Positions 1-5,551 of a DNA stretch of 5,551 nucleotides are shown here, piece by piece (positions within the stretch are counted from its first letter, which is position 1; each line of letters begins with the position of its first letter). Origin of the DNA: an uncultured Methylotenera sp. (GTDB taxonomy: Bacteria > Pseudomonadota > Gammaproteobacteria > Burkholderiales > Methylophilaceae); contig CALFXV010000050.1 in the NCBI GenBank assembly GCA_937957775.1, positions 1 to 5,551 on the forward strand, read 5' to 3'. The notes beneath the pieces are model-generated. The model was not told where the DNA came from, ran no database searches, and worked only from the letters and a program-made list of their open reading frames with translations. The translations under genes were made by a program, and so were the position numbers.

Positions 1-1440
1 CTGAAGATTACTGATAGACATGAGCGTGAGTTTTGCTTTGGTCCAACGCATGAAGAGGTGATTACTGATATTGCCCGTCGTGAGATTAAGAGCTACAAGC
101 AATTGCCGCTTAATTTTTACCAAGTACAAACCAAATTCCGTGATGAAATCCGCCCGCGTTTTGGGGTGATGCGCGCCCGCGAATTCATGATGAAAGACGC
201 CTATTCCTTTCACACCGATTTCGCCTCTTTAGAGAAAACATACGCAACCATGTACCAAGCCTACAGCGCGATTTTCAATCGATTGGGCTTAAAATTCCGT
301 GCCGTTAAAGCTGATACCGGTGCCATAGGCGGCGATGGTTCGCACGAATTCCATGTTTTGGCCGATTCGGGTGAAGACGGCTTAGCTTATTGCGACAGCT
401 CGGATTACGCGGCCAACGTTGAGCTGGCTGAAGCCATCACCGTGGCTAAGCGTCAGGCACCAACGGCTACCATGCAAGAAGTGGACACACCTAAGCAAAC
501 CGCTTGTGCCGACGTGGCTGCCCTTCTAAATATCAGCGTGACGCAAACCGTCAAAGCCATCGCGCTGATGGTGAAGCAAGCCGATGGCAGCAGCCGTTTT
601 TACTTGGCCTTGTTGCGTGGCGACCACAATTTAAACGAAGTTAAGTTAGGAAAATTAGACGGCATGGCGGATTTCCGCTTGGCGACCGAAGAAGAAATTC
701 GTGCCCATTTAAATTGCCCACCAGGCTTTATCGGCCCGGTCAATGTGGCGGCTAACGTCACGGTGATAGCCGACAAAACCGTGGCCGCCATGAGCGATTT
801 TGTCTGCGGCGCCAACAAGCCTAAGTTTCATCTAAGCGGGGTGAATTTTGGCCGTGACTTAGCCGAACCCAGTTTGGTGGCAGACATACGCAATGTGGTG
901 GAAGGCGATGCCAGCCCAGACGGCAAAGGCACATTGTCACTTTGCCGGGGCATAGAAGTGGGCCATATATTCCAATTGCGTACTAAATACTCGTCCGCCA
1001 TGAACGCAACCTACTTGGATGAGAACGGCCAGACCCAAGTGATGGAAATGGGTTGTTATGGCATAGGCGTATCGCGCATAGTGGGTGCCGCGATTGAGCA
1101 AGGTTTTGATGAGCGCGGCATAGTCTTCCCGGCCAGCATGGCACCCTTTGCCGTGTCTATTTGCCCAATCGGCTATGACAAATCTGAGGCGGTGCAAGCT
1201 GCTGCTAATCAGCTGTATGCCGATCTTAAAGCCGCAGGCATCGATGCTTTGCTAGACGACAGGGGCGAGCGTCCCGGCGTGATGTTTGCTGAAGCCGATT
1301 TGATGGGCGTGCCACACCGCTTGGTGGTGGGTGAACGCGGTTTAGCCGATGGCTTGGTGGAATACAAAGCCCGCCATGCCGAGCAAGCCGAGTCCTTGCC
1401 TTTAAACCAAGTGCTGGCATTTATGCAAAAAATAGCCTAA
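1..1440 (+). CDS. proS: Prolyl-tRNA synthetase, bacterial type (5' end missing)
   Basis: Cytoplasmic class II aminoacyl-tRNA synthetase that joins proline to tRNA-Pro using ATP. The frame is open from base 1, so the gene starts outside the window. The GTG at 58 lies inside the conserved GPTHEEV segment and is not the true start. About 480 residues are present. By recall the E. coli enzyme has 572, so roughly 90 N-terminal residues, including motif 1, are missing. Visible landmarks are motif 2 (TKFRDE...RFGVMR...KDAYSFH, from about nt 130), then the INS editing insertion with [12 protein letters not shown] and a GFIGPVN segment. Motif 3 follows ([10 protein letters not shown], nt 1048-1077), with the conserved active-site Cys, and then the anticodon-binding domain ([20 protein letters not shown]). 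The INS domain removes Ala wrongly loaded on tRNA-Pro in this family, and it looks intact here. The stop TAA is at 1438-1440. The next gene follows after 17 nt, probably in the same transcript. Confidence 0.97.
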   Translation: MKITDRHEREFCFGPTHEEVITDIARREIKSYKQLPLNFYQVQTKFRDEIRPRFGVMRAREFMMKDAYSFHTDFASLEKTYATMYQAYSAIFNRLGLKFRAVKADTGAIGGDGSHEFHVLADSGEDGLAYCDSSDYAANVELAEAITVAKRQAPTATMQEVDTPKQTACADVAALLNISVTQTVKAIALMVKQADGSSRFYLALLRGDHNLNEVKLGKLDGMADFRLATEEEIRAHLNCPPGFIGPVNVAANVTVIADKTVAAMSDFVCGANKPKFHLSGVNFGRDLAEPSLVADIRNVVEGDASPDGKGTLSLCRGIEVGHIFQLRTKYSSAMNATYLDENGQTQVMEMGCYGIGVSRIVGAAIEQGFDERGIVFPASMAPFAVSICPIGYDKSEAVQAAANQLYADLKAAGIDALLDDRGERPGVMFAEADLMGVPHRLVVGERGLADGLVEYKARHAEQAESLPLNQVLAFMQKIA

Positions 1441-1457
1441 ATTACACTAGACCACCC

Positions 1458-2096
1458 ATGCCTTTCTGCTATGCATTCCTATCTGTGTTGCTGGGCTTAT
1501 TCATTAGCCTTAACAGCCAAGCTGGATCGCAAATAGAAGAGCCACTCTCACGCTCCGTTAGGGCCATGATGCAACGCAGCATCAGCGATAAAGCCCCGGC
1601 AAAACTGCTGTTTGCCTCCGATAAAGAGGGCGATGCTTGGTTGCAGACCATGTCTGCCCGCCTGCAAAAACGCATCCCCAATGCTGCTTACCGTGAAGAT
1701 TTTTTACGCACGGTGCATTACGAAGCCAGCCGTGCTGGCCTAGATCCGCAACTGGTTTTAGGGTTGATACAGGTAGAAAGCGGCTTTAATAAGTATGCCG
1801 TGTCGACTGCGGGTGCCCGTGGTTTTATGCAAATCATGCCGTTTTGGCCGCGCGCCATCGGTGCATCCGACCACAATTTATTCTTGTTGCGTACTAATTT
1901 ACGCTACGGTTGCACTATTTTAAGGCACTATTTGGATAGGGAACACGGCGATTTATTTCGAGCGCTAGGCCGCTATAACGGCAGTTTAGGTCAATCTGCT
2001 TACCCCAATTTAGTCCTAGCAACATGGCGTAAACACTGGGACTACCCATCCAAAAATGGCGATTTCCCGGCAAAATTCCCCTCTACCCACCTCTAA
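1458..2096 (+). CDS. Small exported lytic transglycosylase (SLT/GH23 family)
   Basis: 212-residue protein predicted to cleave the glycan strands of peptidoglycan in the periplasm, leaving anhydro-muramic ends. Residues 1-22 form a signal peptide (hydrophobic stretch, then NSQA before the likely signal peptidase I cut). There is no lipobox, so it is probably soluble. The SLT fold covers about residues 85-195. Glu107 in the QVESGF motif is the expected catalytic acid. AVSTAGARGFMQIMP (114-128), LRYGCTILRHYLD (148-160) and ALGRYNGSLG (169-178) match the further conserved family motifs. The bases before the ATG (actagaccaccc) contain no Shine-Dalgarno sequence. Translation may be coupled to proS, which stops 17 nt upstream. 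The start is chosen because it gives a complete signal peptide. It is a single-domain enzyme with no LysM or other wall-binding module. Family assignment is firm; the cellular role (remodelling, secretion-system assembly or recycling) cannot be read from the sequence. Confidence 0.92.
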   Translation: MPFCYAFLSVLLGLFISLNSQAGSQIEEPLSRSVRAMMQRSISDKAPAKLLFASDKEGDAWLQTMSARLQKRIPNAAYREDFLRTVHYEASRAGLDPQLVLGLIQVESGFNKYAVSTAGARGFMQIMPFWPRAIGASDHNLFLLRTNLRYGCTILRHYLDREHGDLFRALGRYNGSLGQSAYPNLVLATWRKHWDYPSKNGDFPAKFPSTHL

Positions 2097-2326
2097 ATGC
2101 ATTATTTTTTGTGCTAATACCTCTATAAAATCAAGTGCTTATCTAGCTTTTCTGGCTCGCGCACACTATTGGTGCCTAAAAAAGTTTACATTTTTGAAAA
2201 AATCGTTCAGTATTGCGCTAGCGTTTTCATGACGGGGTCACTTAAGTCAGAAAAAAGCCCCGCATATCTCGCCGCTGTTCGCATTAACTTGTTACTCATT
2301 TAAATAATAATTTAGGAGAATTAAGT
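2097..2326 (+). other. Intergenic leader upstream of the DUF1097 gene
   Basis: 230-nt gap between the transglycosylase stop and the next start. It is AT-rich at both ends and holds no credible ORF. No clear intrinsic terminator follows the transglycosylase gene. Weak promoter-like hexamers are present (TTTACA at 2185-2190, TTGAAA at 2194-2199, TATAAA at 2124-2129), but none pairs with a good partner at 16-18 bp, so no promoter is called. The middle contains CGGGG near 2232 and CCCCG near 2258, which could form a 5-bp stem around a large loop containing ACTTAAGT. It does not match a riboswitch I recognise. Confidence 0.4.
2314..2318 (+). promoter_or_regulatory. Strong Shine-Dalgarno site for the DUF1097 gene
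   Basis: AGGAG lies 8 nt before the ATG at 2327 in an AT-rich, probably unstructured context. It fixes the start of the downstream gene and is the clearest ribosome binding site in the window. The transglycosylase start has none, and the queA and 2914-3789 starts have only weak ones. Confidence 0.85.
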
Positions 2327-2845
2327 ATGTCGAAATTAACTGCACTTGCATTAAGTATTGCTGTTTTAGGGGGTGTGTGGGCTTATATTGCGCTTGGTCC
2401 TTTAGGGGCAGAAGACGGCACAGTTGAGGCCTTGGTTTGGGTTGGTTTTATCGCATGGGGTGCTTTTTTCCACAGTGGCGCAGACGATGCTGCATTGAAA
2501 AAAACCATCGTAGGCATGATTTATGGTTCTGTTTTAGCCGGTGTTGCACTAAGTTTAGTTGGTGCTAATCCACTTGGTTTAGCAGGCGCCGTGGGCCCAG
2601 CCGTTTACATTGCTGCAACGGTATTCCTCTTAGTGATAGTGGCAGGACAAGACTTATTATCATCTGTGCCATCCAACGTTTACGGTTATGCAGCAACGGC
2701 TGGTTACGCATTACAAACAGCTAATGCGGGTAGCGTAATAGCAACGGATTTAAGCAATCCAGTATTGCTGGTGTCATTATCTGTTGTGCTTGGTGCTTTG
2801 TTTGGTCTAGCTTCAGCCAAACTTGCAGGCGCTTTAGGCAACTAA
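2327..2845 (+). CDS. DUF1097 family inner-membrane protein (YcdZ-like)
   Basis: 172-residue, very hydrophobic protein rich in Ala, Gly, Leu and Val. Likely membrane helices are at about residues 5-24, 33-49, 60-79, 86-106 and 145-168, with a possible weaker one at 115-129. Its pattern matches what I recall of E. coli YcdZ: an N-terminal SIAVLGGVWAY helix, a central charged loop (SGADDAALKK), and a Q-LLSSVPSNVYG segment after the fourth helix. Length is close to the family norm of about 160. The family has no established function; transport or channel activity would be inference only. It is alone in its transcription unit, with a long leader, a strong ribosome binding site and a strong terminator. 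The coding region is AT-richer than proS (about 40% GC on one hand-counted line), partly because of membrane-protein composition and A/T-ending codons. Assigned by recall of the family, not by a search. Confidence 0.78.
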   Translation: MSKLTALALSIAVLGGVWAYIALGPLGAEDGTVEALVWVGFIAWGAFFHSGADDAALKKTIVGMIYGSVLAGVALSLVGANPLGLAGAVGPAVYIAATVFLLVIVAGQDLLSSVPSNVYGYAATAGYALQTANAGSVIATDLSNPVLLVSLSVVLGALFGLASAKLAGALGN

Positions 2846-2864
2846 TCACTCTTTAATTAGAAAT

Positions 2865-2893
2865 AAAAAAACCGCCTTCTTGGCGGTTTTTTT
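2865..2893. terminator. Bidirectional intrinsic terminator
   Basis: Perfect 12-bp stem: A7-CCGCC (2865-2876) and GGCGG-T7 (2882-2893) around a 5-nt loop (ttctt). The T7 run follows the GC-rich part of the stem on the plus strand, and the A7 gives an equivalent U tract on the minus strand. It lies between two convergent genes, 20 nt after the DUF1097 stop and 21 nt past the stop of the minus-strand gene at 2914, so it can end both transcripts. Confidence 0.95.
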
Positions 2894-2913
2894 ATGTTTG
2901 CTACAGGCAATAC

Positions 2914-3789
2914 TTAATTTGCTTTGACGATTTTAAACCCGTAATAGGTGCCAAACTCCCCTTCAGATTCATGGTAAACAAAAAACATGTCGTTAGCGTA
3001 ACCGGTGCCATTTAAGTGATTGTGTGAACGCAATTTTAAGTCTTTAGGCAGGGCGCTCTTGCCTTGGTATTGACCGCTTAAATTAAACACCAAGACGCAC
3101 TTGTGGTCGATGTCCAATAATACCAATTCCTGATTTTTTACCCCGGTGTAAGCCACGAAGTAATCGCTTACGTCATCGATGGCAGCGCCAGTTTTACTCA
3201 GGTCAAGTGTGATTTCACTGGCCGGCTCGCGTAACTTTAAATCCACCACTAACACTTTGTTACTACGACCTTGTTTGGCGTAATAGAGGTTACTTTCAGG
3301 GTTGTAGCTAGGCATGGTGTTGGCGTCACCGAAGGCTGGATTAAAGCCAAACACATCGGTCGAGCTGTCTTTCACCTCGCCTGTCTCAGTCAGGTCAATC
3401 GCAAAAATGCCGGTGTTGGGTGAGAAGCCAGCGTAGCTAGAAATATTGTAGGTAATGGTCTCCAATTTATTGCTATTGCTGTTGTAATAAATGGAGCGGT
3501 TATCGTAGCCAGGGCGGGCTGAATTCACGTATTTACCTTCGTCGTTGTAGGCGTGAATAAGCGATTTTGAAATGGGGGCTTCGAACTCGCTGCCCATAGG
3601 GGCTAGGCCGCCATCGGCAACGTAATAGCGTTTTAAGCCAGGCACATGCGCCACGGTCATGGGGCGGGTAGTGGGTTTTTGCATCAATGGAATTTTGATG
3701 CCCATTTGCGCCTCGGTTAATATTTCCGCTTGGGCAAACTGCCCTGCTGAGGCGATGGCCAATGTAAGTAATAGGGTTGAAATACGCAT
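2914..3789 (-). CDS. Unrecognised exported protein, possibly propeller-like
   Basis: 291-residue protein I cannot assign to a family. Residues 1-21 are a clear signal peptide (MRIS, hydrophobic core, then QFAQA before the likely cut at E22), with no lipobox, so it is periplasmic or secreted. The mature part has repeated short beta-strand-like stretches: LKRYYVADGG, SLIHAYNDEGKYV, RSIYYNSNSNKLETITYN, TGIFAIDLTETGEV, NLYYAKQGRSNKVLVVDLK and ELVLLDIDHKCVLVFNLSGQY. This rhythm of value-reporting strands resembles NHL/YVTN-type beta-propellers, but that is an inference from pattern, and too few blades are visible to be sure. No catalytic motif or heme-binding motif is seen. The only Shine-Dalgarno candidate is a weak AAAGAAA about 6-13 nt before the ATG. 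The gene lies 63 nt behind queA on the same strand with no terminator between, so it may be cotranscribed. It ends at the shared terminator at 2865-2893. Confidence 0.85.
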   Translation of the reverse strand: MRISTLLLTLAIASAGQFAQAEILTEAQMGIKIPLMQKPTTRPMTVAHVPGLKRYYVADGGLAPMGSEFEAPISKSLIHAYNDEGKYVNSARPGYDNRSIYYNSNSNKLETITYNISSYAGFSPNTGIFAIDLTETGEVKDSSTDVFGFNPAFGDANTMPSYNPESNLYYAKQGRSNKVLVVDLKLREPASEITLDLSKTGAAIDDVSDYFVAYTGVKNQELVLLDIDHKCVLVFNLSGQYQGKSALPKDLKLRSHNHLNGTGYANDMFFVYHESEGEFGTYYGFKIVKAN

Positions 3790-3852
3790 AAGTAGATTTT
3801 CTTTAATGGCTAAATTAATAATGAGATTAGTCTTGTTGTCGTTCTATTTCGT

Positions 3853-4905
3853 TCAAGCGATGGGCGTTTGTTTTTCAATTAACATGGCATCACCGTAACT
3901 AAAAAAACGATACTGTTGGGAGATGGCATGCGCATACGCTGCTTTAATATTGGCCAAGCCCGCGAAAGCCGACACTAACATAAGCAGCGTGCTTTTGGGC
4001 AGATGGAAATTGGTAAAGAGCCGATCAACCACTTTAAATGCATAACCAGGGGTGATGAATATATCGGTGTCGCCACTGCCAGCTTTTAACAAGCCGTTCG
4101 AGTCTTCACTAAGCTTGGCAGCGCTTTCTAGGGCTCTAAGGACTGTGGTGCCGACCGCCGTGACTTTACCCCCGCCTTGCTTGGTTTGTAGAATCAAGTC
4201 CACCGTGGTTTGTGGAATGCTGTATAACTCGCTGTGCATTTTATGTTCGTTTATGTTGTCCACGCGCACCGGTTGAAAGGTGCCAGCGCCCACATGCAAA
4301 GTCACGTAGGCAATCTGTATGCCTTTATTTATCAGCGCTTCCAACACGACCTCGTTAAAATGCAAGCCGGCGGTTGGGGCCGCTACTGCCCCAGGATGTT
4401 TGTTGAATACCGTCTGATAACGGTTTTCGTCCTCGCTGGTGGCAGCATGGGTGATGTAGGGTGGCAAGGGCAGAGCGCCGTGGGTATCAAGTAAATCTAA
4501 AACCGCGGTTTCGCTTAAAAAACGCAGTTCAAATAAATCATCGTGACGGGCAGTCACTTCGGCATCAAAGGCATCCGCTAGCCTTATTAAACTCCCCACC
4601 TTGGGTGCGCGTGAAGCGCGAACATGCGCGTATGCCGTGTGCGAATTAATCACCCGTTCGATCAACACTTCCACATAGCCGCCGCTGTGTTTATGGCCAA
4701 ACAAGCGTGCTTTAATTACACGGGTGTCATTAAACACCAATAAATCGCCGACGTTAATGCTGTCCACTAAGTCTAAGAATTGTTTGTCGCTAAGGCTGCC
4801 GTTCTGGCCATCAAGGTGCAACATGCGGCTGGCGGTTCGCTCAAAGGTGGGGTGCTGGGCAATTAATGCATCGGGTAAATAAAAATCGAAATCTTCTGTA
4901 CGCAT
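3853..4905 (-). CDS. queA: S-adenosylmethionine:tRNA ribosyltransferase-isomerase
   Basis: Cytoplasmic enzyme of queuosine synthesis. It transfers and isomerises the ribosyl part of S-adenosylmethionine onto preQ1 at position 34 of tRNAs with GUN anticodons, giving epoxyqueuosine. The 350 residues compare with about 356 in E. coli by recall. Conserved blocks in order are [12 protein letters not shown] (8-19), [18 protein letters not shown] (53-70), [21 protein letters not shown] (163-183, the family signature), [11 protein letters not shown] (204-214), [13 protein letters not shown] (251-263) and [37 protein letters not shown] (280-316). The ATG at 4905-4903 is supported by the [12 protein letters not shown]-terminus and a short GGGA ribosome-binding sequence just upstream. 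The partner gene tgt, often next to queA in proteobacteria, is not downstream; an unrelated exported-protein gene is. The neighbouring tRNA-Leu is not a substrate. No frameshift or missing motif is seen. Confidence 0.97.
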   Translation of the reverse strand: MRTEDFDFYLPDALIAQHPTFERTASRMLHLDGQNGSLSDKQFLDLVDSINVGDLLVFNDTRVIKARLFGHKHSGGYVEVLIERVINSHTAYAHVRASRAPKVGSLIRLADAFDAEVTARHDDLFELRFLSETAVLDLLDTHGALPLPPYITHAATSEDENRYQTVFNKHPGAVAAPTAGLHFNEVVLEALINKGIQIAYVTLHVGAGTFQPVRVDNINEHKMHSELYSIPQTTVDLILQTKQGGGKVTAVGTTVLRALESAAKLSEDSNGLLKAGSGDTDIFITPGYAFKVVDRLFTNFHLPKSTLLMLVSAFAGLANIKAAYAHAISQQYRFFSYGDAMLIEKQTPIA

Positions 4906-4917
4906 AATTCCCAGAGC

Positions 4918-4947
4918 TTGTTATAATAACGAAATCGCAAATTATAC
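4918..4947 (+). promoter_or_regulatory. Candidate promoter for tRNA-Leu
   Basis: TTGTTA (4918-4923) and TTATAC (4942-4947) are separated by 18 bp. Transcription would start near 4954, giving a leader of about 15 nt before the mature tRNA, a normal arrangement for processing by RNase P. The -10 overlaps the opposing queA -10, so the two promoters would share sequence. Other pairings are possible in this AT-rich stretch. Confidence 0.4.
4941..4946 (-). promoter_or_regulatory. Candidate -10 box for queA
   Basis: On the minus strand this reads TATAAT, an exact consensus -10, and would start transcription about 30 nt before the queA ATG. The -35 side is poor: the hexamer at 17-bp spacing reads CATTAT, and the better TTGAAA (4964-4959) is only 12 bp away. 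The call therefore rests on the -10 and its position. Confidence 0.45.
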
Positions 4948-4968
4948 AGCAATGTATTTTTCAATAAT

Positions 4969-5055
4969 GCCCGGGTGGCGGAATTGGTAGACGCACGGGA
5001 CTCAAAATCCCGCGCTGGCAACAGCGTGCCGGTTCGATTCCGGCCCCGGGCACCA
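4969..5055 (+). tRNA. tRNA-Leu, anticodon CAA (reads UUG)
   Basis: Complete 87-nt gene that folds into a class II (long variable arm) tRNA. The acceptor stem GCCCGGG (4969-4975) pairs fully with CCCGGGC (5045-5051). The discriminator base is A5052, as expected for leucine, followed by an encoded CCA (5053-5055). The D stem is GCG/CGC with a GG-containing loop (AATTGGTAGA). The anticodon stem CGGGA/TCCCG (4996-5000/5008-5012) holds the loop CTCAAAA, placing anticodon CAA at 5003-5005 with A at position 37. The variable arm is CGCTG-GCAA-CAGCG (5013-5026), a perfect 5-bp stem. The T arm GCCGG-TTCGATT-CCGGC (5028-5044) is canonical. There is no mismatch in any of these stems, so the gene looks functional. 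It stands alone as a single-tRNA unit with its own terminator. Confidence 0.98.
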
Positions 5056-5062
5056 GCAAAAT

Positions 5063-5094
5063 AAAAAGCTTAACCAATAGGTTAGGCTTTTTTT
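5063..5094 (+). terminator. Intrinsic terminator of the tRNA-Leu gene
   Basis: AAAAAGCTTAACC (5063-5075) pairs with GGTTAGGCTTTTT (5080-5092) around the loop AATA, with one T-G wobble, and the T run continues to 5094. It lies 8 nt past the tRNA CCA end. The A run also offers a short U tract for transcripts arriving on the minus strand, so it may stop those too. Confidence 0.93.
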
Positions 5095-5098
5095 GTGC

Positions 5099-5170
5099 CT
5101 ATTTGTCTGGCAATTTTAAGTCATACACTTCACTCAACACCAAGTGAGGCGTTTTACCTGAATATCTTTA
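5099..5170 (-). other. Short open minus-strand frame, possible gene remnant
   Basis: Between an in-frame TAA just left of the 5175 hairpin and a TAG at 5101-5099, the minus strand encodes about 22 residues ending in HLVLSEVYDLKLPDK. It has no credible start or ribosome binding site. The residue mix resembles the tail of a real protein more than random translation, so it could be the broken 3' end of a gene. The stretch is too short to rule out chance. Confidence 0.2.
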
Positions 5171-5174
5171 TGGG

Positions 5175-5197
5175 AAATGTCGGGAATCCCGACATTT
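5175..5197. repeat. Near-perfect palindrome / hairpin with ATGTCGGGA arms
   Basis: AAATGTCGGGA (5175-5185) and TCCCGACATTT (5187-5197) are exact inverse complements around a single A. As RNA this gives a 10-bp stem with a 3-nt loop. A short T4 follows on the plus strand and only T3 on the minus strand, so it would be a weak terminator. It could instead be a protein-binding operator or one copy of a dispersed palindromic repeat; nothing in the window decides this. Confidence 0.6.
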
Positions 5198-5203
5198 TAA
5201 ATT

Positions 5204-5222
5204 GGGACACCCGAAGGTGCCC
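5204..5222 (-). terminator. UUCG-tetraloop hairpin after the 5228-5551 gene
   Basis: On the minus strand GGGCACC-TTCG-GGTG(T)CCC forms a 7-bp stem with one bulged base and a C(UUCG)G loop, an unusually stable tetraloop common in terminators. It starts 5 nt past the stop of the minus-strand gene at 5228. What follows is AATTTAAAA, not a proper U run. It could therefore act with the second hairpin (5175-5197) as a tandem terminator, or mainly protect the transcript's 3' end. Confidence 0.5.
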
Positions 5223-5227
5223 GAGTC

Positions 5228-5551
5228 TCATAGCCACTTAACTTTGGTTTGCCAGTCGGTTAGTTTCTGAACAAGCTGCTCTGCAGCCTTTTCACCATAT
5301 CCAGTAAAAAGCTTTTCAATGGCTTCTTCATCAGGATCACTCATCGACTTATCTTTAACATCAATCAATTCGACTGCCTTCTTACCCATGTTAAAGTGCT
5401 TAACAGACTTCTGCATGCATTCCATTAAGTCGATTTGAGCACGCCAAAACTTAAGTAATGATTCAAGCTCTATAAGGTCTTCATCGCTAAGCTCATAAAA
5501 GCCTACAAGTGCAGTCGCATACTTCATTGCAAAGAATGAGTCTGGTTTGTG
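5228..5551 (-). CDS. Unrecognised protein, C-terminal part (cut by window edge)
   Basis: The frame is open to the last base of the window, giving 107 visible residues (HKPDSFFAMKYATALVGFYE... to ...DWQTKVKWL, stop TGA at 5230-5228). An ATG at 5527-5525 exists, but no Shine-Dalgarno sequence precedes it and coding-like sequence continues upstream, so the start probably lies outside. The fragment is strongly helical in character: ELSDEDLIELESLLKFWRAQIDLMECMQ is amphipathic, followed by a Lys/Asp-rich linker (VELIDVKDKSMSDPDEEAIEKLF) and a final helix (GEKAAEQLVQKLTDWQTKV). No signal peptide, membrane segment, catalytic motif or DNA-binding motif is visible. GC is about 37-42% on three hand-counted lines, well below proS and queA, which may point to acquired DNA. 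I do not recognise the family. It could be a mobile-element, defence or regulatory protein, but nothing here shows which. Confidence 0.7.
   Translation of the reverse strand, partial: HKPDSFFAMKYATALVGFYELSDEDLIELESLLKFWRAQIDLMECMQKSVKHFNMGKKAVELIDVKDKSMSDPDEEAIEKLFTGYGEKAAEQLVQKLTDWQTKVKWL

Noticed and set aside
58..60. GTG at 58 as the start of the synthetase gene
   Set aside because: The frame is open upstream to base 1, and the codons before it encode the conserved GPTHEE segment, so the gene continues beyond the window.
600..1197. Minus-strand open frames within proS (600-818 and 937-1197)
   Set aside because: They lie wholly inside a strongly conserved plus-strand gene and have no protein features of their own.
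2232..2262. CGGGG...CCCCG in the leader as an intrinsic terminator for the transglycosylase gene
   Set aside because: The loop is over 20 nt, the stem only 5 bp, and no T run follows.
3659..3898. Plus-strand open frame across the junction between queA and the exported-protein gene
   Set aside because: It overlaps the signal peptide region of one gene and the tail of queA, both well supported, and has no ribosome binding site.
4052..4649. Plus-strand open frames opposite queA (4052-4276, 4234-4494, 4461-4649)
   Set aside because: They are antisense shadows of conserved queA sequence with no recognisable product.
5063..5222. Three hairpins in a row as a CRISPR-like or repeat array
   Set aside because: The three stems have unrelated sequences and unequal spacing, with no repeated unit.
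5216..5225. GGTGCCCGAG resembles the complement of the tRNA 3' end (GGTGCCCGGG), as a possible attachment-site copy
   Set aside because: Only 8 contiguous bases match, it is in inverse orientation, and it is already explained as one arm of the 5204-5222 hairpin.

Overview
The window reads as ordinary chromosomal DNA of a proteobacterium. The best guess is a betaproteobacterium of moderate GC, perhaps near the Methylophilaceae. This rests on the bacterial-type ProRS with an editing insertion, a QueA of standard form, a tRNA gene with an encoded CCA end, and the style of the small lytic transglycosylase. It is a recognition-based guess, not a phylogeny.

Layout from left to right. (1) Bases 1-1440 (+) hold the 3' five-sixths of proS, cut by the window edge. 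A small exported lytic transglycosylase (1458-2096, +) follows only 17 nt after it. (2) A 230-nt leader precedes a DUF1097/YcdZ-like inner-membrane protein (2327-2845, +), which ends at a perfect 12-bp bidirectional terminator (2865-2893). (3) On the minus strand, converging on that terminator, are queA (3853-4905) and then an unrecognised exported protein (2914-3789). (4) A 63-nt divergent promoter region separates queA from a complete tRNA-Leu(CAA) gene (4969-5055, +), which has its own terminator (5063-5094). (5) Past the tRNA, 5101-5551 changes character. Hand-counted GC drops to about 39% on sampled lines, against 50-58% in proS and queA. There are two compact hairpins (5175-5197 and 5204-5222) and the C-terminal 107 residues of an unrecognised minus-strand protein that runs off the window. 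This could be the edge of an island inserted at the tRNA, but no integrase or direct repeat is visible.

The recognised genes serve translation (ProRS charging, tRNA-Leu, queuosine modification of other tRNAs) and the cell envelope (transglycosylase, membrane protein, exported protein). They look like chromosomal neighbours, not one pathway. No new multi-gene system is evident. The parts that merit attention are the unrecognised exported protein directly behind queA, and the region right of the tRNA.
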